This document shows positions 26,040 through 35,900 of a stretch of DNA of 64,000 bases, piece by piece. A program made the translations under genes and the position numbers. The stretch covers positions 1-64,000 of the forward strand of contig NZ_JAMZMJ010000012.1 of NCBI RefSeq assembly GCF_024714495.1, read 5' to 3'. The stretch is from Marinoscillum pacificum. GTDB lineage: Bacteria; Bacteroidota; Bacteroidia; Cytophagales; Cyclobacteriaceae. The notes under the pieces were generated by a model. It searched no databases. It was not told the origin of the DNA and was given only the letters and a program-made list of their open reading frames with translations. Numbering within the stretch: position 1 is the first letter of the stretch; each line of letters starts with the position of its first letter.

Positions 26040-27461
26040 TTGCAAGCAAACTCTTCATTCTCTGAAATCCGAACAGGGCTGGAAAATGGGACGTTCTCTT
26101 GTGTGGATGTAGTTAAGCACTATTTATCAAACATCCAGGAGAAGAACCCAAAACTGAATGCATTGCTTTCAGTTTACGATGAAGAAGCCCTTTCCCAAGC
26201 TGAAATAGTAGATCAAAAGATCAAGAACGGTACCGCTGGTAAACTGGCGGGCATGATCGTTACCATCAAGGATGTTCTATGTTATAAGGATCATCCTTTG
26301 CAATGTGGTAGCAAGATTCTTGATGGATTTGAATCTCAGTTTACGGCAACGGCGGTTCAGCGATTGATAGATGAAGATGCAATCATCATAGGACGTAATA
26401 ACTGTGATGAATTTGCGATGGGATCTTCCAATGAGAATTCGGCATTTTCACCTGTGATTAATGCAGATGGAGAAAACAGAGTGCCGGGAGGATCATCAGG
26501 TGGTTCAGCAGTAGCTGTTCAATCTGGAATGTGTACTGTTTCGTTAGGAACAGATACAGGAGGTTCCGTCAGACAACCAGCTTCTTTTTGTGGATTGGTA
26601 GGGTTAAAGCCTACCTACTCCAGAGTTTCTCGTCATGGATTGGCTGCATATGCCAGTACGTTTGACGTGATTGGTGTGTTTTCACATACTGCGGAAGATG
26701 CTGCTTTGGTTCTTGAGGTGATGGCTGGTGAAGACGAGTACGATAGTACGGTGTCTAGAGAGCCAGTTTTAGAGTATAGCAAAAACCTGTCTCAAGAAGG
26801 AACCAAAAAGATCGCGTACATTACTGAGACTGTTGATAATGACGCATTGAATGCTGAAGTAAAAGACAGTTTTGTATCTAAAATAGAGCAACTAAAAGCT
26901 CAGGGACATGAAGTAGAAGAGGTTTCTTTTCCACTGATGGAATATGCCCTTCCTACGTACTATATCTTAACTACCGCAGAGGCAAGTTCGAACTTGTCTA
27001 GATATGATGGAGTGAGATATGGATATAGAACACCAAATCCGAAAAATCTTGAAGAGATGTTCAAGAAAAGCCGTTCGGAAGGATTTGGTCCTGAGGTTGC
27101 TAAAAGAATCTTATTAGGAACAGCCGTATTGTCATCTAGTTATCATGATGCGTATTATCTGAAAGCACAGAAGGTTCGTCGCATGATTCAGGAGCAATTG
27201 AATGCTTTGCTGGAGCAATATGATTTTGTGGTGCTTCCAACGGCACCAACTACTGCTTTCGAATTGGGTTCGAAAACAGATTCGATGGAAATGTACCTGG
27301 CAGATTTATTTACGGTTCAGGCATCTGTTGCCGGAGTTCCTGCCGTATCTATTCCTATAGGAAGAGATTCTGATGGAATGTCAATAGGACTTCAGGTAAT
27401 TACCAGAGCTTTTGAAGAGCACAAGTTGCTGGCATTTTCAAAGTATCTTTCGGATAATTAA
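26040..27461 (+). CDS. gatA: Asp-tRNA(Asn)/Glu-tRNA(Gln) amidotransferase subunit A
   Basis: The glutaminase/transamidase subunit that converts mischarged Glu-tRNA(Gln) or Asp-tRNA(Asn). The protein has 473 residues of the amidase-signature family with the Ser-cisSer-Lys triad Lys77 (VTIKD), Ser152 (GGSSGGSA) and Ser176 (TGGSVRQPA). The start is TTG at 26040, 3 bases after the tatA stop. gatC is encoded 24 kb away on the other strand (51002-51289), and gatB is not in the window. Confidence 0.95.
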   Translation: MQANSSFSEIRTGLENGTFSCVDVVKHYLSNIQEKNPKLNALLSVYDEEALSQAEIVDQKIKNGTAGKLAGMIVTIKDVLCYKDHPLQCGSKILDGFESQFTATAVQRLIDEDAIIIGRNNCDEFAMGSSNENSAFSPVINADGENRVPGGSSGGSAVAVQSGMCTVSLGTDTGGSVRQPASFCGLVGLKPTYSRVSRHGLAAYASTFDVIGVFSHTAEDAALVLEVMAGEDEYDSTVSREPVLEYSKNLSQEGTKKIAYITETVDNDALNAEVKDSFVSKIEQLKAQGHEVEEVSFPLMEYALPTYYILTTAEASSNLSRYDGVRYGYRTPNPKNLEEMFKKSRSEGFGPEVAKRILLGTAVLSSSYHDAYYLKAQKVRRMIQEQLNALLEQYDFVVLPTAPTTAFELGSKTDSMEMYLADLFTVQASVAGVPAVSIPIGRDSDGMSIGLQVITRAFEEHKLLAFSKYLSDN

Positions 27462-27486
27462 TAACATTCAAACTCGTTAGACTTTC

Positions 27487-28836
27487 ATGAGACGATATAT
27501 CGTAGGATTGCTTGTATGTGTGAGTTTTGTAGCATCAGGTCAGAGTTATTTTAAGTATGACCCAATTCCTGATGCTTCGTACGATGAGATTGAAGATCGA
27601 CTATCATGTATCGAAAATGAGGTGCCGCTGCACTTCAATGAAAAAGTCAAAGGGTTTATTGATTATTTCACTATTAGAGACAGGCCGTATACTCGAGATG
27701 TATTGAGTAAAGTGGATCTGTTTTTCCCAATTTTTGAGGAGGCGCTGGAGCGCTATGGACTCCCTGAAGAATTAAAATATTTATCCATTGTAGAGTCAGG
27801 CTTAAGACCAAATGCCATCTCCAGAGCTAATGCTGTTGGATTATGGCAGTTCATGTCGGCAACGGGAAGAATGTACGGTTTGCACAATGACTGGTACCTG
27901 GATGATCGAATGGATCCGTATGCGTCGAGTGATGCTGCTGCCAGACACCTAAGAGATTTGTACAGCATGTTTGATGACTGGGAGCTTGCTTTGGCGGCTT
28001 ACAATTGCGGTCCGGGAAACGTACGTAAGGCCATCAGAAGAAGTGGTTATCAAAAAGAATTCTGGCAGATTTATAATTATCTGCCAAGAGAAACCAGGTC
28101 ATATGTGCCTCAGTATGTTGCGGTTCTATACACGATGAACTATGCTGCTGAGCATAACTTGTTCCCTGAAAGTAGTCATTTGCTGCCAGCATATGACACG
28201 GTGATGGTAAGTCAATATTTTCACCTGGAGACTTTCGCTAATCAATTGAATGTATGTTTGGATGACTTATTGGATTTGAACCCAAATATTAAAAGAGGTG
28301 CGATTCCGGAAGGAACGAAAGATTTTGCATTAAAAATCCCTTCAGACTTAAAGCCGTTCGTGGCTCAGAATAGAAGTATTTTATATGATACTGCCGGTAA
28401 GGTGGGTAGAGAACACCTTGATTATTTAGCAAGAAACACTCCTGGAAGCACGTATGGCCGTGTACGTCAGGTTTACAGAGTAAGAAGTGGTGATGTGTTG
28501 GGTACTATTGCTCAGCGGTACCATGTGAGAGTGTCAGATCTTAGATCATGGAACAATATTTCTGGAAACATGATTCGTGTTGGACAGAATCTCAATATTT
28601 GGGTAATGCCTACTTACAACAGCTCTACTAAGGACTTGTATACAACCACCTCTGCAAGAGATGTCAATACGGTAGTGCCTCAAGCCGGGCAGAAAGTTCA
28701 TTATGTTCAGCCTGGGGATACCTTATGGGAAATTGCCAAAAAGGCGGACGTTTCAATTGAGAAATTGAAGTCAATGAACAACTTAAAAGGCAATACCATC
28801 CAGCCAGGACAACAACTTATCATATCTTCCAAGTAA
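27487..28836 (+). CDS. Membrane-bound lytic murein transglycosylase with two LysM domains (MltD-like)
   Basis: The protein has 449 residues with a signal peptide ending VASGQ. The GH23 lytic transglycosylase domain has catalytic Glu103 in SIVESGLRPNA, then AVGLWQFMSATGRMYGL and AAYNCGPGNVRKA. Two LysM repeats follow at about 329-373 and 405-447 (YRVRSGDVLGTIAQRYHV and YVQPGDTLWEIAKKADV). The enzyme cuts glycan strands of peptidoglycan and binds them through LysM. It lacks a lipobox, so attachment to a membrane is not certain. Confidence 0.93.
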   Translation: MRRYIVGLLVCVSFVASGQSYFKYDPIPDASYDEIEDRLSCIENEVPLHFNEKVKGFIDYFTIRDRPYTRDVLSKVDLFFPIFEEALERYGLPEELKYLSIVESGLRPNAISRANAVGLWQFMSATGRMYGLHNDWYLDDRMDPYASSDAAARHLRDLYSMFDDWELALAAYNCGPGNVRKAIRRSGYQKEFWQIYNYLPRETRSYVPQYVAVLYTMNYAAEHNLFPESSHLLPAYDTVMVSQYFHLETFANQLNVCLDDLLDLNPNIKRGAIPEGTKDFALKIPSDLKPFVAQNRSILYDTAGKVGREHLDYLARNTPGSTYGRVRQVYRVRSGDVLGTIAQRYHVRVSDLRSWNNISGNMIRVGQNLNIWVMPTYNSSTKDLYTTTSARDVNTVVPQAGQKVHYVQPGDTLWEIAKKADVSIEKLKSMNNLKGNTIQPGQQLIISSK

Positions 28837-28896
28837 ATTCGTTGGTTATAATAGCATCATTGTTAACCTTTACAATAGATCAAAACCCGAATTACT

Positions 28897-29979
28897 ATGA
28901 AAACCATTCTTCCTGCAGTTTTTCTGCTTGGCCTGACCTTATTTAGCTGCGGTACCAAGACAGGAGAAAAAATCAAACAGGACTTTATGCCTGTCGCTCG
29001 AGGCGAAAATGATGAAATTATTCTAGTTGTAGATTCTGCTCAATGGGCTGGTGAAATTGGTGATGAGTTGAAAGAAACCTATCAGCAATACATGCTCTTG
29101 TTGCCACAGGACGAATATGAGTTTTCTGTCAATAAAGTCAATCCAAGAAAATTAAATGATGTATTCCGTCATGCGAAAAACATGATTTTCGTAATGACTT
29201 TGGATTCCAGAACTGGAGAAAGTGCGAGTATCAGAGAGAACTTTACCGATAATTCTCTTAAAATGATTCAGCGCGATAGTTCACTGTTCTATACTGTTCG
29301 TCGTGATGAATGGGCCAAAGGCCAAATCGTTTTGTACCTGTTTGCTCAAGATGAAGCAACTCTTGCTCAGAAAATTGGAGACAATAGAGCTTCTTTGAAG
29401 AGTCTTTTTGCTTCAGCGGTTCGTGAACGGACTAGAGACGAAATCTTAGCGAAGCCTGAAAAAGCAGCAGTTGATGCGATCAAAGAAACTCATGACTATA
29501 GTATTGAAGTGCCATTTGGGTATGATATAGCGAAAAATGAACCAGATTTCCTTTGGATCCGCAAATTAAACTCACAATCGGAATGGAATGTGTTCGTTCA
29601 TGAAGGGACTTATAACGATCGTTCAGTATTCAACAAAGTGGATGTTTATAGAGATTCTATCACATCCAATTACCTAAGAGATGGTGAAAAACCCGAGATT
29701 TTCATCAAAAGACAGCCTCAGGTTCCTGTCCTGACTAACCGGGTTTCCTTCAAAGGAATGTTCGCTGTAGAATCTCGTGGATTATGGAAAGTGAGTGATA
29801 GTTCTGGGGGAGGACCTTATGTGAGTTACACATTTGTCAATGAAGAGACTCAAAAAATCTATTATATCGAAGGGTATGTTTACTCCCCAGCGACCAAAAA
29901 GAAGCATTTGATAAGAGAAGTGGAGGCAATACTTTCTACTTTTGAGCTGGAAAAGCCAACAGAGGCTAACCCTTCATAA
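28897..29979 (+). CDS. DUF4837 lipoprotein
   Basis: The protein has 360 residues with signal and lipobox LTLFSCG, so Cys would be lipidated. The segments GENDEIILVVDSAQW, HDYSIEVPFGYDIAKNEPDF, NFLWIRK-like text, and YYIEGYVYSPATKKKHLIRE are characteristic of the Bacteroidota DUF4837 family. The function is unknown. It sits between a lytic transglycosylase and malic enzyme with no clear functional link. Confidence 0.85.
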   Translation: MKTILPAVFLLGLTLFSCGTKTGEKIKQDFMPVARGENDEIILVVDSAQWAGEIGDELKETYQQYMLLLPQDEYEFSVNKVNPRKLNDVFRHAKNMIFVMTLDSRTGESASIRENFTDNSLKMIQRDSSLFYTVRRDEWAKGQIVLYLFAQDEATLAQKIGDNRASLKSLFASAVRERTRDEILAKPEKAAVDAIKETHDYSIEVPFGYDIAKNEPDFLWIRKLNSQSEWNVFVHEGTYNDRSVFNKVDVYRDSITSNYLRDGEKPEIFIKRQPQVPVLTNRVSFKGMFAVESRGLWKVSDSSGGGPYVSYTFVNEETQKIYYIEGYVYSPATKKKHLIREVEAILSTFELEKPTEANPS

Positions 29980-30007
29980 CCCAAACAAGAACTAACCTAA
30001 ACCTATA

Positions 30008-32305
30008 ATGGGCGCTAAAATTAGAAAGAAAGAGGCCTTAGACTTCCATGAAGTTAAGCCAGCAGGGAAGATAGAAGTTACCCCAACCAAACCACTTAGC
30101 AGCCAGCACGACCTTGCACTTGCCTATTCTCCAGGAGTGGCAGAACCATGTAAAGAAATTGCTGAAGATAAAGAGAAAGTATACCGATATACTGCGAAAG
30201 GAAACCTTGTAGGAGTAATTTCCAATGGTACTGCGGTATTGGGACTTGGAAATATTGGGCCGGAAGCATCTAAGCCCGTGATGGAAGGAAAAGGCGTTCT
30301 TTTCAAGAAATTCGCTGGTATAGATGTATTTGATATTGAAATCAATGAAACAGATCCAGATAAATTCATAGAGATCGTTAAAAGTCTGGAGCCAACATTC
30401 GGTGGTATCAACTTGGAGGATATCAAAGCGCCAGAGAGTTTCAAGATAGAACAGGAGCTTAGGGATAAAATGAATATCCCGGTAATGCACGATGATCAGC
30501 ATGGTACTGCGATCATTTCATCTGCAGCATTGATCAATGCACTAGAAATCAATGGTAAAAAAATTGATGAAATCACGATCGTTGTAAGTGGTGCTGGTGC
30601 TGCTGCAATCGCATGTACGGATTTGTATGTATCTCTAGGTGCCAAGGCTGAAAATGTTGTCATGACTGACAGTAAGGGAGTCGTGAAGAAATCCAGAACG
30701 AATCTGGATGAAACAAAGGCTCGTTATGCTACACATCGCGAAGAGTTAGATACTTTGGAAGACGCATTAGTTGGTGCGGATGTATTCCTGGGATTGTCAA
30801 TAGGAAATATTCTGAAGCCGGCCACTTTGAAAAAGATGGCTAAAGATCCTATCGTTTTCGCGTTATCAAATCCAGATCCTGAGATTGCCTATGATTTGGC
30901 AATGAAGACTCGTGATGACATCATCATGGCTACAGGTAGGTCAGATCATCCTAACCAGGTGAATAACGTTTTAGGTTTCCCTTACATCTTTAGAGGAGCC
31001 CTGGATGTACGTGCTACAGCCATCAACGAAGAAATGAAATTGGCTGCCGTGAAAGCGATTGCCGAATTGGCCAAAGAAGCAGTACCAGAAATGGTATTGA
31101 AGGCTTATGGTCAGAATAATATCAAATTTGGTCCGGAATATCTGATTCCAAAACCATTGGATCCACGATTGATTACAGCGATTTCTCCAGCTGTTGCTAA
31201 AGCAGCAATTGAGACAGGAGTAGCTCGAATCGAAATCAAAGACTGGGCTAAGTATGAGTTAGAACTTCAGGAAAGAATCGGAATCGATCAGCGATTGATT
31301 TCAAGAATCATCACCAGAGCAAGAAGACATCCTAAGCGCGTTGTTTTTGCTGAGTCTGATGATGTTAACATCTTGAAAGCGGCTCAAATGTCGTATGACG
31401 AAGGAGTGGCTATTCCTATTTTGCTTGGAAACGTTGCGAAAATTCGAAAGCTCATTGCTGACAATGAATTAGATGGTCTGAATGACTGTCAAATCATTGA
31501 TCCTTACATGGAGGAAGAAAAAGTTGAAGAGTTTGCACTTGCGTTTTTCGAGAAAAGGCAGCGCAAAGGAATGACTTTGAAAGGTGCTCGTAAGTCAATG
31601 ACCAGAAGTAGAAATCATTTTGGCTGTATGATGGTCGAGAAAGGTGAAGCTGATGCATTCATTTCTGGTCTTTCAAATGATTATCCAAAAACAATTTTAC
31701 CAGCACTTCAAATTATTGGAGTAGAGCCAGGAGTTAATCGAGTTGCTGGAATGTATATCATTAGTAATTCGAAAGGTAATTTCTTCTTCTCTGATACGAC
31801 TGTGAATTTAAATCCTAACGCTGAGGAGCTGGTAGATATAATTGGCTTGACTTCTCGTGTGGTTAGATTCTTTGATACCGAGCCGAGAATAGCGATGCTT
31901 TCTTACTCCAACTTTGGTTCTGCTAGAGGTGAGGTACCTGAAAAAGCGGCTAAAGCGGTGAAACTTGCCAAGCAAAAATGGCCAGATTTAGTGATCGATG
32001 GAGACATCCAAGCCAATACCGCTTTGAATAAAGAATTGCTTCAAGAAAATTATCCTTTTAGTGAATTAGCGAAAAATCCAGCAAATACGCTTATTTTTCC
32101 AGATCTTGCTTCAGGTAATATTGCTTATAAGTTGTTGATGGAGTTAGGTAGTGCTGAGGCAATCGGCCCAATCCTAATGGGAATGAACAAATCTGTCCAT
32201 GTATTGCAGGTGGGTAGTACGGTTCGTGATATCTTCAACATGGTAGCAATAGCTGTGGTAGATGCACAGTTAAACGAAAAGCGAGAAAAGAGTCAAAAAG
32301 CATGA
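30008..32305 (+). CDS. maeB: NADP-dependent malic enzyme fused to phosphotransacetylase-like domain
   Basis: Decarboxylates malate to pyruvate with NADP+. The protein has 765 residues, the long MaeB form. The malic enzyme part covers about 1-425 (LALAYSPGVAEPCKEI, GNLVGVISNGTAVLGLGNIG, MHDDQHGTAI, VVSGAGAAAIACTDLY, and FALSNPDPEI). The phosphotransacetylase-like part covers about 430-760 (RVVFAESDDVNILKAAQ, DGDIQANTALN, FPDLASGNIAYKLL). In known MaeB proteins the second domain is regulatory, sensing acetyl-CoA. The stop overlaps the ruvA start by 4 bases. Confidence 0.96.
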   Translation: MGAKIRKKEALDFHEVKPAGKIEVTPTKPLSSQHDLALAYSPGVAEPCKEIAEDKEKVYRYTAKGNLVGVISNGTAVLGLGNIGPEASKPVMEGKGVLFKKFAGIDVFDIEINETDPDKFIEIVKSLEPTFGGINLEDIKAPESFKIEQELRDKMNIPVMHDDQHGTAIISSAALINALEINGKKIDEITIVVSGAGAAAIACTDLYVSLGAKAENVVMTDSKGVVKKSRTNLDETKARYATHREELDTLEDALVGADVFLGLSIGNILKPATLKKMAKDPIVFALSNPDPEIAYDLAMKTRDDIIMATGRSDHPNQVNNVLGFPYIFRGALDVRATAINEEMKLAAVKAIAELAKEAVPEMVLKAYGQNNIKFGPEYLIPKPLDPRLITAISPAVAKAAIETGVARIEIKDWAKYELELQERIGIDQRLISRIITRARRHPKRVVFAESDDVNILKAAQMSYDEGVAIPILLGNVAKIRKLIADNELDGLNDCQIIDPYMEEEKVEEFALAFFEKRQRKGMTLKGARKSMTRSRNHFGCMMVEKGEADAFISGLSNDYPKTILPALQIIGVEPGVNRVAGMYIISNSKGNFFFSDTTVNLNPNAEELVDIIGLTSRVVRFFDTEPRIAMLSYSNFGSARGEVPEKAAKAVKLAKQKWPDLVIDGDIQANTALNKELLQENYPFSELAKNPANTLIFPDLASGNIAYKLLMELGSAEAIGPILMGMNKSVHVLQVGSTVRDIFNMVAIAVVDAQLNEKREKSQKA

Positions 32306-32895
32306 TTAATTACTTAGAGGGCAAGCTCGTTGTAAAGGATCCAACTTATGTTGTGGTCGATATCAACGGGATTGGATACGAAGCTAAAATCAGTTTGATT
32401 ACTTATTCAGCGATCAAAAATCTTGATGCTGGAAAAATATACACGCATCTTCACATTAAGGAAGATGCGCATACGTTATATGGTTTTGCCGAGGAATCTG
32501 AAAAGAGAAGATTCCTCGACTTAATCAGTATTTCAGGAGTAGGGCCCAGTACTGGCTTGATGATTTTATCTTCTTTATCTCCTGAAGAATTGCAGCAGGC
32601 AATATTGAGCGATGATGTCAAAACCATTCAAGGAGTGAAAGGGATTGGCTTGAAAGGTGCTCAACGAATTGTATTGGAGTTGAAGGATAAAATGAAAAAA
32701 GAAGGTCTGTTAGAAAAAGCAGGCGAATTAATCCCATCTTCTCACAATACTCTAAGAAGTGAGGCGTTATCCGCTCTGACAACTTTGGGAATTGCCAAAC
32801 CTGCTGCCGAAAAAAGTATCGACATTATTTTGAAACAACATGGGCAGCAAATTAAACTTGAGGAGCTGATCAAATTAGCACTGAAGAGGGCCTAA
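32302..32895 (+). CDS. ruvA: Holliday junction DNA helicase subunit RuvA
   Basis: The protein has 197 residues with the three-domain RuvA layout. The N-terminal OB fold is MINYLEGKLVVKDPTYVVVD to about 62. The helix-hairpin-helix region has ISGVGPSTGLMILSSLSPEE and IQGVKGIGLKGAQRIVLELK. The C-terminal domain III (about 150-197, SEALSALTTLGIAKPAAEKS) contacts RuvB. RuvA binds four-way junctions for branch migration. It overlaps the end of maeB as ATGA and is followed by sprA after 13 bases. Confidence 0.96.
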   Translation: MINYLEGKLVVKDPTYVVVDINGIGYEAKISLITYSAIKNLDAGKIYTHLHIKEDAHTLYGFAEESEKRRFLDLISISGVGPSTGLMILSSLSPEELQQAILSDDVKTIQGVKGIGLKGAQRIVLELKDKMKKEGLLEKAGELIPSSHNTLRSEALSALTTLGIAKPAAEKSIDIILKQHGQQIKLEELIKLALKRA

Positions 32896-32908
32896 CTTAA
32901 TTTTTTGC

Positions 32909-35900
32909 TTGGAGAGGAAGTCGTACATACAGCTGCTTGTGAGTGTGGTGTTTTTGTGTTTCTGTTCTACAGAACTAGAGGCAAAAAAACGCCTGTTTGC
33001 TGCTACACTAGTGTTTCAGCAAGAGCAAATTCCGCAGGACACTGTGAAGACGGATACTATTCCTCCTTACGCTCCTAGTAAGAAGTCTACGTATGAACCG
33101 TCCTATAGGTTCGGAGATCCTTTCTCAAATCGTATGAGCCCAACTCCGCTACAGCTAGCGGATCCATCATCTATAGATCTGGAAGTGGAATATGATTCAT
33201 CGATCAACTACTCTGTATATGAGCGAATAGGCGATGTGAATTTCCGACCAGTGACTACCATGAGTTTTGAAGAGTATGATCGATACAATGATCAGCAGAT
33301 TCAAAAAGATTACTTCAAACAAAAGTCTGCGGGACTAGATGGTGAAAGTGCTGTAAGTGGTAGAAGCTTGATTCCTCGTCTGTATATAAGTCCTGTGTTT
33401 GATAGGTTGTTTGGAGGTAGTTATGTAGACATTCAGCCAAATGGGTTTGTGAACCTCGATTTTGGAGGTCGATTCCAGCGTGTAGATAATCCTTCTATCC
33501 CGAGACGTCAGCAACGGAACGGTGGTTTTAACTTCAATCAACAAATCTCTCTAAACCTGGTAGGAAAGATTGGGGAGAAACTCCAGGTTACTGCCAACTT
33601 TGATAACAACAATACTTTCGACTTTCAAAACAACCTGAAGGTAGAGTATACGGGATACGAGGAAGATATTGTTAAGAAAATAGAGATTGGTAATGTGAGC
33701 ATGCCTGTAACCAATAGTTTGATGACAGGAGCACAATCACTGTTCGGAGTGAAGACGCAATTGCAGTTTGGAAAGTTATTCTTAACTGGAGTAGTGTCTC
33801 GTCAGCAAGGTAAAAGTGATGTGTTGACTATTCCAGGAGATGGAGGAGGAGCACAGCAGAGTGAATTTTCAGTAAGGGCTTCTGATTATGACGACAACAG
33901 ACACTTCTTCTTAGGGCATTTCTTTAGAGACAACTACGAGTACTGGCATAGAAACTTACCACAGATTGTATCAGGTGTTAACATCACACGAATTGAAGTG
34001 TATGTCTCAAATAGAAGTAACGACACCAAATCTACTCGAGAGGTTCTTGCTTTGATGGACTTAGGTGAGGGTGATAACTCTCATATTTACTCTGACCGTG
34101 TAAACGCTGCAAGCGGTCAGCAGGCTGGAAATCCAACACAAAACACTGCTAATAATTTGTATAGTGATGTATTGAATACCGGAGGATTTCGAAATAGTAA
34201 TGATGTTTCTAAGATTTTGGAAAATCAATTCGATTTTACAAATACAGTAGATTTTGAAAGAATTAGTCCGGCGAGAAAATTAGACGATAATGAATATGAA
34301 TTGAATTCAGAGTTGGGTTATATCACTCTTCTCCGTCCATTAGCTAATAATGAAGTGCTGTCGGTATCTTATGAATATACCTATAACGGTCGAGTGTATC
34401 AGGTGGGTGAATTGACAGATGACTACTCTGGGCTCAGCGATGATCAGGTAATTGTTTTCAAAATGTTGAAGCCTTCAAGAGTGAATGTGGAAGTGCCAAC
34501 GTGGGATTTGATGATGAAAAACATTTATCCAATCACGAATGGAAGAGCGGTAACCAAGGACGGATTCCAATTGAGAATTCAATATCGCGATGATGCTACT
34601 GGTATAGATAATCCGTCACTTCATGAAGGTAGAAATACGAAGGACATTCCATTGATTGAGTTACTCGGACTTGATCAACTCAACCAAAACAATGACCGCT
34701 CCAAAGACGGAAACTTCGACTTTATTGATGGAGTAACAGTAGATATAGATAGAGGAAATGTGATTTTTCCAGTTTTGGAGCCATTTGGATCTACACTTGA
34801 TGATCAGTTCACTGATTCTGAAAATACCCTGAAAGAAAAGTATGTATTCGAAGAGCTGTATACGAAAACACAGGTCGAAGCTGAGCAGTTGGCCTCGTTG
34901 AATAAATTCTTCCTTGTAGGTAAGTACCGTTCATCAGGAGCATCCAGCTCAATCAGTTTGCCAGGTATTAATATCGCTGAGAATTCAGTAGTTGTCACCG
35001 CAGGTGGAACGTTGCTCACAGAAGGTTTAGATTATCGTGTAGATTATAATTTAGGAACTGTTACAATCACCAATGAGGAATGGTTGAAATCGGGAAAGGA
35101 TATTAGTATTTCCTATGAAAAAGCAGATCTGTTCAATTTCCAATCGAGATGGCTGTACGGTGCTCGTGCCGATTATGTGATCAATGAAAATTTCAATATT
35201 GGAGCTACCATTCTTCACTTAAATGAACGGCCTGGAGGTGTGTCGAGGTACACCATTGGCGATGAGCCAACAAAGAATACCAAATACGGATTTGATGTGA
35301 ACTTTCAGGATGAGGTTCCTTTCCTAACTAAGGCCATGGATTTCCTTCCATTGGTAAGTACCAAAGCACCATCGAGTATTTCTTTCAATGCCGAGTTTGC
35401 ACAGATTGTTCCGGGTACTTCCAATCTTGTAGATGGAAAGGGAACATCTTACATTGATGACTTTGAAAGCGCTGCGACACCAATCAACTTGAGTGGAGCG
35501 ACAGGTTGGAAATTGGGAACTACTCCATATACGGAGAATAACCGATTTGATTTATCTACTAGTGATAACCCACTTGGGTTTAACTATCGAAAAGCAAAGA
35601 TTGCATGGTATTCGATTGATCCATCTGTATTTTATCAGGCTGGTCAAAGACGTCCTGATAATATTTCGGAAGAAGATCTTGATAACCACTATGTAAGACC
35701 AGTATTACCACAAGAAATATATCGTCAGCGAGATCGAAATGTTTACATCGTTCCCGAAACCATATTTGACGTAGCGTATTTCCCAAGTGAAAGAGGGCAG
35801 TATAACTACAATCCTGACCTGACAGAATTTGCTAATGCAGATGGTGAAGTTTATCCTGTAATGAATTCTCCAGAAAGAAACTATGGAGCTATATATAGAA

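Noticed and set aside
32302-32895. ruvA and the preceding malic enzyme considered as part of a sprA secretion operon.
   Set aside because: The genes are adjacent, but ruvA and maeB are housekeeping genes with known unrelated roles.
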